Of a stretch of 64,000 bases of DNA, positions 44,810 through 54,752 are shown one piece after another. The stretch covers positions 186,001 through 250,000 of the forward strand of contig NZ_JANQJQ010000021.1 in assembly GCF_028281565.1 (NCBI RefSeq), given 5' to 3'. The notes below the pieces were generated by a model. The model was not told the origin of the DNA. It did no database searches and saw only the letters and a list, made by a program, of their open reading frames with translations. Numbering within the stretch: the stretch's first letter is position 1; each line of letters opens with the position of its first letter. The DNA comes from Seonamhaeicola sp. (GTDB lineage: Bacteria; Bacteroidota; Bacteroidia; Flavobacteriales; Flavobacteriaceae). The position numbers and the translations under genes were made by a program.

Positions 44810-45562
44810 ATGAGTAATAAAACAGATTCAAATGTATATACAGTACTATTTGCCATAGGAATGGTAATAGTAGTAGGTGCTTTACTAGCGTTTGTGGCGT
44901 CTTCATTAAGACCAAAAATTGATGAGAATAGACGTATAGAAAAACAACAGAACATCCTTTACGCTATGGGCGTCAATGAAAACGACGAGAGTAGTGCCAT
45001 TTTTATTGCTGATAAGGAAGTAGGATCCGAGTTTGAAAAGTACGTTATTAATCAACTGGTGATTACAAATGGGACAGATGTTGCAGAAGATGACCAGGCT
45101 TATTTAATTGATGTAAAGAAGGAGCAATCTAATGCCAAAGAAGGTTTAGATAGAAGGTTGCCGTTGTTTATAGGTAAAAAAGACGATCAAACATATTACG
45201 TAGCACCAATCAGAGGAAAAGGGCTTTGGGATGCCGTTTGGGGATATGTGGCTATGGACAAAAATATGGTGGTTCAAGGTGCTTACTTTGATCATAAAGG
45301 TGAAACTGCCGGTTTAGGAGCAAACATTAAAGAACGTTTCTTTATGGACGATTTTATTGGTGAGCACTTAAAAGATGCTTCCGGTAATTTTGTGGGTATT
45401 GCTATTTCTAAAAGTAACGGAGACCCTTTAAACAGTGATAAAACAGATAATGAGGTTGATGCTATTGCCGGAGCAACCATTACCGGAGACGGTGTTGCAG
45501 CTATGATCAAATCAGAGCTTAGGCTATATGTACCTTATTTTAACTCTTTAAATAATTTCTAA
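44810..45562 (+). CDS. nqrC: Na+-translocating NADH:quinone reductase subunit C
   Basis: A 250-residue subunit with one N-terminal membrane helix (about 10-35) and a periplasmic FMN-binding domain. The covalent attachment motif near 221-228 reads 'DAIAGATITG'; the Thr after 'AGA' is the expected FMN site. 'PIRGKGLWDAVWGYVAM' and 'HKGETAGLGANIKE' are conserved in the family. The FMN must be added by ApbE, which is encoded near 56.2 kb. Confidence 0.95.
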   Translation: MSNKTDSNVYTVLFAIGMVIVVGALLAFVASSLRPKIDENRRIEKQQNILYAMGVNENDESSAIFIADKEVGSEFEKYVINQLVITNGTDVAEDDQAYLIDVKKEQSNAKEGLDRRLPLFIGKKDDQTYYVAPIRGKGLWDAVWGYVAMDKNMVVQGAYFDHKGETAGLGANIKERFFMDDFIGEHLKDASGNFVGIAISKSNGDPLNSDKTDNEVDAIAGATITGDGVAAMIKSELRLYVPYFNSLNNF

Positions 45563-45565
45563 ACT

Positions 45566-46213
45566 ATGGGACTATTATCAAAAAAAGACCAAAAATTAAT
45601 ATTGGATCCTTTAGCGGATGACAATCCGATTACTATTCAGGTACTTGGTATTTGTTCGGCATTAGCGATTACAGCGCAGTTAAAAGCGTCTATTGTAATG
45701 ACCATTTCGGTGATCTTCGTATTAGGATTAGGAAACGTGGTGATTTCGCTAATTAGAAATATAATCCCTTCCAAAATTAGAATTATTGTACAGTTAACGG
45801 TAGTTGCCGCTTTGGTAATTATTGTGGACCAGGTATTAAAGGCGTTCTCTTACCAGTTGAGTAAAGAGCTGGGAGCATTTATCGGATTGATTATTACTAA
45901 CTGTATTATCATGGGACGTTTTGAAGCGTTTGCTTTAGGTAACGGCCCCTGGAAATCATTCCTGGATGGGGTAGGTAATGCCCTTGGATATGGAATCATT
46001 TTGATCATTGTAGGGTTCTTTAGAGAATTATTAGGTTCCGGAACCTTATTAGGGTTTAAAGTTTTAGGAGATCCTATTGCAAAAGAAGGATTGTACAAGT
46101 ATGGATATGAAAACAACGGATTTATGTTGTTAGCACCTATGGCATTGATAGTTGTAGGTATCATCATTTGGGTACAACGTACCAGAAATAAAGCATTAGT
46201 AGAAGATCATTAA
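45566..46213 (+). CDS. nqrD: Na+-translocating NADH:quinone reductase subunit D
   Basis: A 215-residue membrane subunit with six helices, homologous to NqrE with inverted topology. Conserved: 'GICSALAITAQLKASIVMTI' near 26-45 and 'GAFIGLIITNCIIMGRFEAFA' near 101-121, both of which hold the Cys thought to bind the [2Fe-2S] cluster at the NqrD-NqrE interface. It begins 3 bp after nqrC. Confidence 0.95.
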   Translation: MGLLSKKDQKLILDPLADDNPITIQVLGICSALAITAQLKASIVMTISVIFVLGLGNVVISLIRNIIPSKIRIIVQLTVVAALVIIVDQVLKAFSYQLSKELGAFIGLIITNCIIMGRFEAFALGNGPWKSFLDGVGNALGYGIILIIVGFFRELLGSGTLLGFKVLGDPIAKEGLYKYGYENNGFMLLAPMALIVVGIIIWVQRTRNKALVEDH

Positions 46214-46218
46214 TCAGT

Positions 46219-46283
46219 ATACAGTTGCAGTCGCAGTTGGCAGTCAAAACTGAATACTGTGACCGGGACTGAAAACTAAAAAG
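46219..46283. repeat. ACTG-rich repeat within the nqr operon (nqrD-nqrE)
   Basis: The sequence GTTGCAGTCGCAGTTGGCAG and nearby ACTGAATACTG words lie in a 72-bp gap. CAGTAT at the start pairs with ATACTG near the end. Similar words occur at 17617-17664. Confidence 0.5.
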
Positions 46284-46285
46284 AT

Positions 46286-46999
46286 ATGGAACATTTAGAA
46301 TTATTTTTTAAATCAATATTTATAGATAACATGGTATTTGCTACATTCCTGGGAATGTGTTCTTACCTGGCAGTATCTAAAAAAGTATCAACGGCAGTTG
46401 GTCTTGGAGCCGCGGTAATCTTCGTATTATTAGTAACGGTACCATTGAACTGGTTATTAGACCAGTATATTTTACAACCGGGAGCTTTAGGAAAATGGTT
46501 AGGTGAAGACTATGCGTCTTACGATTTAAGTTTCTTATCATTTATCATGTTTATTGCTACTATTGCAACCATGGTACAATTAGTAGAAATTGTAGTAGAG
46601 AAGTTTTCGCCTGCATTGTATAACTCACTTGGGATCTTCTTGCCGCTTATTGCCGTAAACTGTGCCATTTTAGGAGGGTCGTTATTCATGCAATCTCGTG
46701 AGATTCCTACCATTGGTTTAGCTACCACTTACGGATTAGGGTCCGGCATTGGATGGTTCTTAGCCATTTTGGCTATCGCCGCGATCCGTGAGAAGATAAG
46801 ATACTCAAATGTGCCACCGGCATTAAGAGGATTAGGGATTACGTTTATTATTACCGGCTTAATGGCTATAGGATTTATGAGTTTTGGAGGTATGTTAACC
46901 GGTGGCGATGAAGAGCCTAAAGAAGAGAAAACAGCTAAGGTTGAGGCGTTGGATAAGGAAAAGGAAATCGCTGATAACACAATAAAAGTAGTAGAGTAA
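46286..46999 (+). CDS. nqrE: Na+-translocating NADH:quinone reductase subunit E, with long charged tail
   Basis: A six-helix membrane subunit homologous to NqrD. '[21 protein letters not shown]' near 18-38 and '[15 protein letters not shown]' near 121-135 hold the conserved cysteines for the shared iron-sulfur cluster. At 237 residues it is longer than the usual 200 or so; the extra end from about 205 is charged ('[19 protein letters not shown]') and probably disordered. It overlaps nothing but is only one base from nqrF. Confidence 0.95.
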   Translation: MEHLELFFKSIFIDNMVFATFLGMCSYLAVSKKVSTAVGLGAAVIFVLLVTVPLNWLLDQYILQPGALGKWLGEDYASYDLSFLSFIMFIATIATMVQLVEIVVEKFSPALYNSLGIFLPLIAVNCAILGGSLFMQSREIPTIGLATTYGLGSGIGWFLAILAIAAIREKIRYSNVPPALRGLGITFIITGLMAIGFMSFGGMLTGGDEEPKEEKTAKVEALDKEKEIADNTIKVVE

Positions 47000-47000
47000 C

Positions 47001-48314
47001 ATGATATTATTAGCAGCAAGTACAACAGGAACAATTGTAGCAACGGTTGCAGCGTTTTTAGTGTTAACACTGGCGTTGGTTGGGTTGTTATTATTTGTAA
47101 AGCAAAAATTAGCACCATCCGGTCCGGTTAAGATCAAGATCAATGGTGAAAAAGAAATTGAAGTACCTTCAGGTGATAGTTTGTTATCTACTTTAGGAAA
47201 CGAGAAGATCTTCTTACCATCGGCTTGCGGTGGTGGCGGAACTTGTATCCAATGTGAGTGTCATGTGCATGCCGGTGGCGGTGAAGCGCTTCCAACGGAA
47301 ACACCTCACTTCACTAGAAAAGAATTGCAACACGGTGCCCGTTTAGCTTGTCAGGTAAAAGTGAAGCAAGATATGGATATCAGTATTCCGGAGGAAGTAT
47401 TCGGTATCAAAAAATGGGAAGCTGTAGTGGTGCGTAATTATAACGTAGCATCCTTTATCAAGGAGTTTGTAGTTGAAATTCCAGAGGATATGGGTTACAA
47501 AGCGGGAGGATATATTCAAATTGAAATTCCGCCATGTGAAGTAAAATATTCAGATATTGATATTACTGCGCATCCTGAAGAGCATGAAACACCGGATAAA
47601 TTCCAACAAGAATGGGACAAGTTTGGTCTTTGGCCATTGGTTATGAAAAATACTGAAACCGTTGAGCGTGCTTACTCTATGGCTTCTTACCCTGCAGAAG
47701 GAAGAGAGATTATGTTAAATGTACGTATTGCAACACCGCCATGGGATAGAGCTAAAAACGGTTGGATGGATGTGAATCCGGGTGTGGCATCATCCTATAT
47801 CTTTAATTTAAAGAAAGGAGATAAATGTACTATTTCAGGACCTTATGGTGAATTCTTCATCAACGAAAGTGATGCAGAAATGTTATATGTTGGTGGTGGA
47901 GCCGGTATGGCGCCCATGCGTTCGCATTTGTATCATTTATTTAAAACCTTAAAAACGGGTAGAACCGTTACATATTGGTACGGGGGTCGTTCTAAGCGTG
48001 AGTTGTTCTATTTAGATCACTTTGAACAATTAGAAAAAGAGTTTCCAAATTTCAAATTCTATTTAGCGTTATCTGAACCTTTGGAAGAAGATAACTGGAA
48101 AGTGAAAAAAGATATTAATGATGCCGAAGGTGACGGTTTTGTAGGATTCATCCATAACTGTGTTATTGATAATTACCTGAATCATCATGATGCTCCTGAA
48201 GATATCGAGCTATACTTCTGTGGCCCACCGTTAATGAACAAAGCGGTTCAGAAAATGGGAGAGGATTTTGGTATCCCGGATGAGAACATCAGATTCGATG
48301 ACTTTGGAGGCTAG
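47001..48314 (+). CDS. nqrF: Na+-translocating NADH:quinone reductase subunit F
   Basis: The 437-residue electron-entry subunit. One N-terminal membrane helix (about 8-30) is followed by a plant-type [2Fe-2S] domain with cysteines in '[14 protein letters not shown]' and 'ACQVKV', an FAD domain with 'RAYSMASYP' near 226-234, and an NADH domain with '[13 protein letters not shown]' near 297-309 and '[11 protein letters not shown]' near the end. It takes a hydride from NADH and passes single electrons to the membrane. It is the last gene of the operon. Confidence 0.96.
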   Translation: MILLAASTTGTIVATVAAFLVLTLALVGLLLFVKQKLAPSGPVKIKINGEKEIEVPSGDSLLSTLGNEKIFLPSACGGGGTCIQCECHVHAGGGEALPTETPHFTRKELQHGARLACQVKVKQDMDISIPEEVFGIKKWEAVVVRNYNVASFIKEFVVEIPEDMGYKAGGYIQIEIPPCEVKYSDIDITAHPEEHETPDKFQQEWDKFGLWPLVMKNTETVERAYSMASYPAEGREIMLNVRIATPPWDRAKNGWMDVNPGVASSYIFNLKKGDKCTISGPYGEFFINESDAEMLYVGGGAGMAPMRSHLYHLFKTLKTGRTVTYWYGGRSKRELFYLDHFEQLEKEFPNFKFYLALSEPLEEDNWKVKKDINDAEGDGFVGFIHNCVIDNYLNHHDAPEDIELYFCGPPLMNKAVQKMGEDFGIPDENIRFDDFGG

Positions 48315-48326
48315 ATGCGAAGTATC

Positions 48327-48347
48327 ACCCTGAGCTTGTCGAAGGGT
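48327..48347. repeat. Short dispersed repeat CCCTGAGCTTGTCGAAGGG
   Basis: The 21-bp element has short arms (ACCCT / AGGGT) around GAGCTTGTCGA. Variants form the outer end of the long repeats at 4901-5009 and 19246-19352, so this is either a decayed copy or the building block of those. Confidence 0.55.
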
Positions 48348-48360
48348 CTCATAATAAAGC

Positions 48361-48390
48361 AAAAAACCAACTCATTTGAGTTGGTTTTTT
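48361..48390. terminator. Two-way terminator after nqrF
   Basis: Perfect 14-base arms around TT, with T-runs on both strands. It ends the nqr operon and the convergent gene at 48397. Confidence 0.88.
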
Positions 48391-48396
48391 TATTAA

Positions 48397-48852
48397 TTAA
48401 ATAATCTGTAATGCTTTTTGTGACCTGTCTTTTTTAACCACAAACAATTTCCGGTAATCCATCACATTTGGAATATCATCAAGTTTACATAAAAGTGTTA
48501 TAACTTCTGAAAGTCCGTTGAACAGAACATCCTTATCAGTTGGGTTATCAGGTTTTTTGTTTTTATGATGCATCGGTAACTGATAGCCACAAGCTTTCAA
48601 AAACGTCATTTCAATTTGTAATAACTCTAAGGGGGAATAGCCATTAAACCTTCTTCCAAAACTTTGATGTACTTTACCAACATAATTCAGCTTTAAAACG
48701 CCGTGGTAATCAGACAGGTGTTTCCAGCTATCGGTATTGTCTAAAATATTACCCACAGCACATTGCTTACAACATTCCGGGTTCAACATGTTGTTATGAA
48801 AAGCAGTATATAGCTTATTAATGGCACTTTCAAAACGAGGTGTGGTTTTCAT
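48397..48852 (-). CDS. Conserved protein with a Cys-Cys-x-x-Cys motif, beside the nqr operon
   Basis: 151 residues, soluble. The N-terminal third has 'NPECCKQCAVGN' (C27, C28, C31), then 'WKHLSDYHG', 'LNYVG' and 'RRFNGYSPLELLQIE', and a further Cys in 'KACGYQLP'. I recognise this as a protein conserved among flavobacteria; database entries may carry an nqrF-like name, but it has no flavin, NADH or iron-sulfur domain of that subunit and I do not assign one. The cysteines could hold a metal or cluster. It converges on nqrF, sharing a terminator. Confidence 0.72.
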   Translation of the reverse strand: MKTTPRFESAINKLYTAFHNNMLNPECCKQCAVGNILDNTDSWKHLSDYHGVLKLNYVGKVHQSFGRRFNGYSPLELLQIEMTFLKACGYQLPMHHKNKKPDNPTDKDVLFNGLSEVITLLCKLDDIPNVMDYRKLFVVKKDRSQKALQII

Positions 48853-48964
48853 AACTTCTGATTTTTCCTTTTAAGTTACAAAAAGATTAGCTTTTAGTTG
48901 CAAAATTTAAGTTAAGATTTGAATAATGCCATACGAAGTAAGATCAGGTTGACGTTATGAAAGC

Positions 48965-49837
48965 ATGAGAAAAATAGTTTTAACCCTGTCTATATTGGCT
49001 TTGGTAGTGTTTACTGCACTTCAATTCAAACCTGTAAAACGAACCGCCAATGCCATCATTACCACTGTTAAACCTGTCAATTTATTAAATAAAGAGGGCC
49101 TGACCATTAAAAGCAGGGTGAAGGTTCCCGAAGGCTATAAACGGGTTGACTATCCAAAAGGATCATTTCAGGATTATTTACGTAACTATAAACTGAAAGC
49201 TTATGGAAGTAAGATCATTAATTATGATGGCTCAGAATATTACTGGCAAATGGGGCATATAGGTATTTTAGATATTCCGGTCCCAAAAAACGGATTGCAA
49301 CAGTGTGCTGATGCTTTGATAAGGGTTAGAAGCGAATATTTATGGGATCACAACAGAAAAGAAGACATCGGTTTCAATTTTACCAGTGGTCACTATTGTT
49401 CCTGGATAAAATATGCCGAAGGTTACAGACCAAAGATTAGAGGTAATAAGGTAGACTTTCATAAAACAGCTTCAAAAGACCATTCAAAAACCAATTTTTA
49501 TAAGTATTTAAATTTAATTTACACCTATTCGGGTACTTTGTCACTTTTCAATGAATTGCCTGAAATTAATGATGCTAAAAATCTTAAAATAGGTGATATG
49601 CTTATTATTGGTGGCACACCGGGGCATATTGTAATAATTTGTGATGAAGTAGTAAATGCTAAGGGCGATAAACTTTATTTACTGTTTCAGGGAAATACAC
49701 CGGCACAAAGTGTTCATTTAGTTAAGAATTTAGAGGACAATGTTATTTCACCCTGGTATCATCTGCAAAAGGATGCGGTTATACCGGTTTCTAACTATAC
49801 CTTTTACAATTCTAAATTTGTAAGGTTTAAAAAGTAG
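48965..49837 (+). CDS. DUF4846 family secreted protein
   Basis: 290 residues with an N-terminal signal or anchor (about 1-22). The stretch 'VPEGYKRVDYPKGSFQDYLRNYKLKAYGSKIINYDG' near 54-89 is the mark of DUF4846. 'DALIRVRSEYLW' near 118-129 and 'GHYCSWIKYAEGY' near 147-159 are also typical. A late 'GDMLIIGGTPGHIVIICDE' near 229-247 looks like the His-containing part of a papain-like or NlpC-like domain, but the whole has not been assigned a function. It stands alone, with a terminator behind it. Confidence 0.85.
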   Translation: MRKIVLTLSILALVVFTALQFKPVKRTANAIITTVKPVNLLNKEGLTIKSRVKVPEGYKRVDYPKGSFQDYLRNYKLKAYGSKIINYDGSEYYWQMGHIGILDIPVPKNGLQQCADALIRVRSEYLWDHNRKEDIGFNFTSGHYCSWIKYAEGYRPKIRGNKVDFHKTASKDHSKTNFYKYLNLIYTYSGTLSLFNELPEINDAKNLKIGDMLIIGGTPGHIVIICDEVVNAKGDKLYLLFQGNTPAQSVHLVKNLEDNVISPWYHLQKDAVIPVSNYTFYNSKFVRFKK

Positions 49838-49855
49838 ATAACTATAAGGCAAAAT

Positions 49856-49883
49856 AAAACCCAACACGCTCATGTTGGGTTTT
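49856..49883. terminator. Two-way terminator between DUF4846 gene and the tricorn-like protease
   Basis: Arms AAAACCCAACA and TGTTGGGTTTT around a six-base loop, with T-runs on both sides. Confidence 0.85.
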
Positions 49884-49900
49884 ATTTTTTAATTACTATA

Positions 49901-52900
49901 CTAATTTCCGGTTGCGGGGGATGAATATTCAGGATGTGTTATAGTTCGTTTTGTGCTCAACTGCTTCATTAATTCCTCAACAGCGCGTTCTAATTGAGGG
50001 TCTTTGCCTGTAGAAAGTGCCCTGGCATCCTGTCTTACTTCAATGTCCGGTGCAATACCAATATTCTCACCGATCCATTTGTTATTAATCGGGTCAAATA
50101 CGGCATTATCAGGCGCTGTAAGAGCACCGCCATCCACCAACCTGTAATGTACCGATGATTTAACCAAACCACCCCATGTTCGCATGCCTATTAGTTTACC
50201 GGCCTTTTGTTGTTTGAATACCCAAGGAAAGAAATCACCTCCGGACCCTGCCATTTCATTTATAAGAAGCACTTTGGGCCCTAATATACCGGCAGGCAAG
50301 GTCATGGGTTTGCCGTTTGGCACTTCATTGGTTATGCCGGCTCTTAAACTCCTGGTCATTAAATCAACCATATAATCATCAAGTAATCCGCCTCCATTAA
50401 AGCGTTCGTCTATAACAGCGCCTTCTTTATCCTGCTGGGCAAAATAATACCGATTGAAAGACACAAAACCCGGTCCACCTGTATTTGGAACCCAGATATA
50501 GGCCAAACGACCATTAGATAGCTTATCTACTAAACGCCTATTGTCTTCCACCCAGGTTCTTTGCCTTAGAGAATTCTCACTCCTGATGGGTTTAACAATT
50601 TCTTTCCAGGACTCTTTAAATTCCGGCTTAGTGTTTATATGTAATATGGTTTGCTTGTTAATGGTACCGTCCAATAACTCGTAGATATCACTATTGGCAT
50701 CAGTTTGCACACCATTAATTCCAACAATATAATGGCCTTCTTTTATGTTTAATCCGGGCGCATCTAAAGGGCCACTCAATCCGGGATTCCAGCTTTCCGT
50801 GGTATAAATACGTTTTATTTTCCAACTGCCGTTATCAACTATTAAATCTGCACCGAGTAATCCAACCTGATTGCTTTCAACCTTGGGGAAGTCACCGCCA
50901 AAGACAAAACTATGACCAACTGAAAGTTCCCCGTTTACCTGGTCTAGAATATAGTTAAGGTCTGCTCTGTGTTTAACAAAAGGTACTAAAGGGGCGTATC
51001 TTTTGTATACCGTTTTCCAATTGCGCCCGTGCATGTCGGGGTCATAAAAATAGTCACGCTCATAACGCCATGCTTCTTCAAACATTTGCTCCCATTCGGC
51101 TGCATAATTAAGTTTCATTGACAGCTTTACTTTGATAGCTTTCCCTCCCTTTCCGCTTGCACCGGAGGTACTTATTCTTTTTAAACTTCCCGAAACCCGA
51201 GCAAGCATGTGCTTGCCGTTATTGGTAACAGACACCTGATTAGCACCGGAAAGAAATTCTTTTGATTTTTGATCTTTTAAAGTGAATTTATGAATGTTAT
51301 TACCTCGCCCGTTTGGAATAGGCTCTCCAATAAAAGCGGCCCCCTTAGGTCCGGCAATAATAAACCGATATCTTCTGGCTGGCATAGGTAATGCTAATAT
51401 GCGCCTGTTTAAACCGTTAAAATCTATAATGACCTTTTTACTTTTATCATCCTTTTTCTCTTTGGCATCTTTACCTTTTTTATCCCCTTCATCCTTTTTT
51501 TCTTTTTTCTCGTCCTTTTCTTTATCTTCTTTTACGTCTTCTTCGTCACTTTTAGGTTTAAAAGGAGAATCATCTTTGGCATTTAAATTAACTACATACG
51601 CCGCGTAATTAGGCCTTGAGGTCATGGCGCTTGTGTTAGCCCATCCGGAACCCAGAGCCACATCTGTACTGGCTAAGAAATATAGCTGCTTCATATTTAG
51701 ATCCCAGGCAGGTGAAAAGGAATCGGCAAAAGGGTCTGTGATTGGCGTTGCAGTATTTTGAGTCATTGACCAAATGTATAATTGCCTGAAATTGTTACTG
51801 CTGGATTTGGAATAGGCAATCCAGTCAGAGTCCGGTGACCATGTCATTCGAATTCTGGTACGCTCCAAATTGTTATTTCCAACATCAATGGTTTTGATTT
51901 TTTTGGTTTCCAAATTCACGACTCTTAACCTCACATCGTCATCAACAAAAGCAATGTGCTTACCATCCGGTGACCAGGAAGGATTCCATGCCATTTTAGA
52001 TTCACCAATGCCTATACGTTCCGGTTCAGATAATCCGTCCTGCGATGTTAACATAAGTGCATATCCTTTTCGATCTTCATCAGAGAACCAGGCAATTTTA
52101 TCGCCCTTAGGAGACCAAATTGGGGCTCTGTCAGCGGTTTCAGAACTTTGAGTCATATTTCTGGAATCTCCAAACTCTACCGGAACCGTAAAAACCTCAC
52201 CTCTTGATTCTACTATAAGACGTTTGCCATTAGGAGACAAAGAGGCTGAACGCGATGCATTGGAAACGTCTTTCCATTTGGTTTGTGCCCAGGGAAAATC
52301 GCCAATGACGTTTATGTTAAGTTGAGAAGATTTATTGGTATTCAAATTTAAGATATGTAAATAACCATCTCTTTCATAGGCAATGTTGCTACTATGTCCT
52401 GAAATCCATTTAATGTCTGATCCTTTGAAATTAGTGACCTGGTTTAAAGCTTTGGTTTTAGTGTTAAAAGACCAGATGTTTGACACCAGATCACGATCTG
52501 ATAAGAAATAAATGATGTCGCCTAACCAAATGGGTTGTATGTCTGTTGAATTCACATGAGGTAGAAGGTCTTCAGCTTGAGTCTCTAAATCTAAAATAAA
52601 CAAAGGCGTATTTTGGCCACCTCTGTAGGCTCGCCATTCGGTATCCCATCTGCTGATCTTATCAATAACCACTTTTTTGCTGTTTGGAGAAAAGTGTCCG
52701 TCAAAAGCCCATTGCTTTGATATAAGTTTTGAAGGGCCACCTTTAACCGGAACTGTCCATAACCTGTTATAGGGACTTGGAGCAGTTTCTCTGCGACTGG
52801 CATAAAGGATATGCTTACCGTCATTGGTCCAGCCTCTTACACTGGCGCCACTGGGATGCCAGGTGAGACGTTTAGGTTCACCGCCTTTAGCAGATACTAC

Positions 52901-53167
52901 ATATACAGCACTGCTTCCTGCTCTGTTAGAATTGAATGCAATCCACTTTCCGTCAGGTGAAAAGTAAGGGTTAGACTCTATAGCGGCAGTGCTGGTAATA
53001 CGTTTAGCTTCACCGGAGGCTAAGGAAGATATCCAAATATCACTTCCATAGGTGTATGTAATTTGATCGTCACTTATATCGGGCTGCCGTAAAAGCCTGG
53101 TGCCCTGAGCCATACAAAGACTCGATAAAAATAGGAGTGTAATACCGAATAAAATAGATTGTTTCAT
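49901..53167 (-). CDS. Tricorn-like S41 family serine protease
   Basis: 1088 residues from the ATG of 'MKQSILFGITLLFL'; the longer frame to 53266 adds 33 residues without signal-peptide character. Order: signal peptide (1-20), PD40/WD40 propeller repeats (about 22-520, many 'SPDGK.IA' units), a highly charged Lys/Asp/Glu linker near 540-590, a second propeller-like region and helical part, a PDZ domain (about 750-830) and a C-terminal S41 protease domain with the nucleophile Ser in 'NEMAGSGGDFFPW'. Tricorn-type proteases cut peptides down to short products. It is periplasmic and stands alone on the minus strand. Confidence 0.93.
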   Translation of the reverse strand: MKQSILFGITLLFLSSLCMAQGTRLLRQPDISDDQITYTYGSDIWISSLASGEAKRITSTAAIESNPYFSPDGKWIAFNSNRAGSSAVYVVSAKGGEPKRLTWHPSGASVRGWTNDGKHILYASRRETAPSPYNRLWTVPVKGGPSKLISKQWAFDGHFSPNSKKVVIDKISRWDTEWRAYRGGQNTPLFILDLETQAEDLLPHVNSTDIQPIWLGDIIYFLSDRDLVSNIWSFNTKTKALNQVTNFKGSDIKWISGHSSNIAYERDGYLHILNLNTNKSSQLNINVIGDFPWAQTKWKDVSNASRSASLSPNGKRLIVESRGEVFTVPVEFGDSRNMTQSSETADRAPIWSPKGDKIAWFSDEDRKGYALMLTSQDGLSEPERIGIGESKMAWNPSWSPDGKHIAFVDDDVRLRVVNLETKKIKTIDVGNNNLERTRIRMTWSPDSDWIAYSKSSSNNFRQLYIWSMTQNTATPITDPFADSFSPAWDLNMKQLYFLASTDVALGSGWANTSAMTSRPNYAAYVVNLNAKDDSPFKPKSDEEDVKEDKEKDEKKEKKDEGDKKGKDAKEKKDDKSKKVIIDFNGLNRRILALPMPARRYRFIIAGPKGAAFIGEPIPNGRGNNIHKFTLKDQKSKEFLSGANQVSVTNNGKHMLARVSGSLKRISTSGASGKGGKAIKVKLSMKLNYAAEWEQMFEEAWRYERDYFYDPDMHGRNWKTVYKRYAPLVPFVKHRADLNYILDQVNGELSVGHSFVFGGDFPKVESNQVGLLGADLIVDNGSWKIKRIYTTESWNPGLSGPLDAPGLNIKEGHYIVGINGVQTDANSDIYELLDGTINKQTILHINTKPEFKESWKEIVKPIRSENSLRQRTWVEDNRRLVDKLSNGRLAYIWVPNTGGPGFVSFNRYYFAQQDKEGAVIDERFNGGGLLDDYMVDLMTRSLRAGITNEVPNGKPMTLPAGILGPKVLLINEMAGSGGDFFPWVFKQQKAGKLIGMRTWGGLVKSSVHYRLVDGGALTAPDNAVFDPINNKWIGENIGIAPDIEVRQDARALSTGKDPQLERAVEELMKQLSTKRTITHPEYSSPATGN

Positions 53168-53302
53168 TTTTTGATTGATTAAAAAGTTGATTGCAATATC
53201 CTTACAAGGTAAACATTTTTCATAGGGGCTAATCAGAATTAGCCAATATTTGCAAAATATTAACACGAATGGAATTAAGGCAGTTTTTATTTCCTCAGGC
53301 TC

Positions 53303-54742
53303 CTAAAAAATTAAGGGTACAAAAAACTTAAATACCAATATTAAAAGCGCTACAGATATTAAATTTAAAATAACACCAACACGGGCCATTTGGTGAACTT
53401 TAACAAAACCACTGGCAAATACAATAGCATTAGGAGGAGTGGCCATAGGTAACATAAAGGCACAACTACTTGCCATGGTTACAGGAATTAATACATAAAG
53501 TACCGGGATCTCCAAACCAATGGCAATACCGGCAACTACCGGAGCTAAAACGGCTACCAGGGCTACATTACTCATCAGTTCGGTCATAAACAACATTAAC
53601 AGGATAAGCAGGGAAACCATGAGCAGCACACTAATATTACTATTGGCAATACCGTTTGCAACAACATTAACAATACCACTCACCGACATGCCTTTGGCTA
53701 AAGCCAGGCCACCGCCGAATAAAATTAGGATTCCCCAGGCCAGTTTTTGTGTGTCACTCCAAACCAGAATAAATGCTCCTTTTTTTAAGTTGAAAGGAAA
53801 GGTAAATAATGCCAGTGCCCCAAAAAGACTGATCATGGTATCGGATAATGCCAAATTAGGTATCAGAGAATTGATAAGCGATCTGAAAATCCAGAGGAAA
53901 ACAGTTATCCCGAAAATGACTAACACATGTTTTTCTTTTGCTGTTAATTTACCAAGTTTTGAAAGTTCAGTATCAATAACGTCGTTGGAAGCATTGAATT
54001 TCAGTCCTGTGTTAGGGAACATCCATTTCACCATAACGAAGTAGATAATGGCAATTAACAGACATGAAACGGGAAACCCTAATAGCATCCAATTAAGGAA
54101 TGATACTTCTATATTATACTCATTTTCAAGTAGTCCGATTAAAACGGAATTAGGGGGTGTGCCAATAATGGTAGCTATACCACCGGCATTGGCTGAAAAA
54201 GCAATACCTAACATGACACTAATAGCGAAATTCTGATCTTTTTTAGTAAAACCATCGGCGTCATTAATAAGTAAATTGATGACTGATAAGGCAATAGGAA
54301 GCATAACAACGGTACTGGCTGTATTGCTTATCCACATGCTCATAAAAGCCGTAGCGATCATAAAGCCTAAAACAACTTTATTGGGTGTGGTTCCCGTTTT
54401 TTTAATGATGTTTAGTGCAATTCTTTTATGGAGGTTGACCTTTTCTAAAGCTAAAGCCAAAACAAACCCGCCAAAAAATAAAAACACGATAGGGCTACCG
54501 TAGTTAGCCCCTACATCAGCTATAGGTATTACCTTAAATAAAGGAAATATTAAAAGAGGCAATAAAGCAGTGACAGAAATAGAAACCGCTTCGGTGATCC
54601 ACCAGCAAATCATCCAAAGGGCTAAAGCAATAACGGTGTCCGCCTTGTCAGAAATAAAATCGAATGATGATAATTGGAAAATAATAAAAAGAAACGGACC
54701 TGCGAGTAATCCGATTTTTTTTGAAAAAGGGTATTTTTTCAT
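53303..54742 (-). CDS. DASS/SLC13 family sodium:anion symporter
   Basis: A 479-residue membrane protein with about 12 hydrophobic segments, of the divalent anion:Na+ symporter (DASS, SLC13) family. The two half-sites that bind substrate and sodium read 'MWISNTASTVVMLP' near 133-146 and 'MTELMSNVALVAVLAPV' near 385-401; the first has the normal SNT motif and the second lacks the Thr. 'GGFVLALALEK' near 91-101 is also typical. Dicarboxylates or sulfate are usual substrates; which one cannot be told. It would use the sodium gradient that Nqr makes. It follows the PD40 lipoprotein gene after 10 bp. Confidence 0.9.
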   Translation of the reverse strand: MKKYPFSKKIGLLAGPFLFIIFQLSSFDFISDKADTVIALALWMICWWITEAVSISVTALLPLLIFPLFKVIPIADVGANYGSPIVFLFFGGFVLALALEKVNLHKRIALNIIKKTGTTPNKVVLGFMIATAFMSMWISNTASTVVMLPIALSVINLLINDADGFTKKDQNFAISVMLGIAFSANAGGIATIIGTPPNSVLIGLLENEYNIEVSFLNWMLLGFPVSCLLIAIIYFVMVKWMFPNTGLKFNASNDVIDTELSKLGKLTAKEKHVLVIFGITVFLWIFRSLINSLIPNLALSDTMISLFGALALFTFPFNLKKGAFILVWSDTQKLAWGILILFGGGLALAKGMSVSGIVNVVANGIANSNISVLLMVSLLILLMLFMTELMSNVALVAVLAPVVAGIAIGLEIPVLYVLIPVTMASSCAFMLPMATPPNAIVFASGFVKVHQMARVGVILNLISVALLILVFKFFVPLIF

Positions 54743-54752
54743 GTTTTATATA

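Noticed and set aside
53520-54044. 174-codon plus-strand frame inside the DASS symporter gene
   Set aside because: Fully antisense to a conserved transporter gene and shows no family resemblance of its own.
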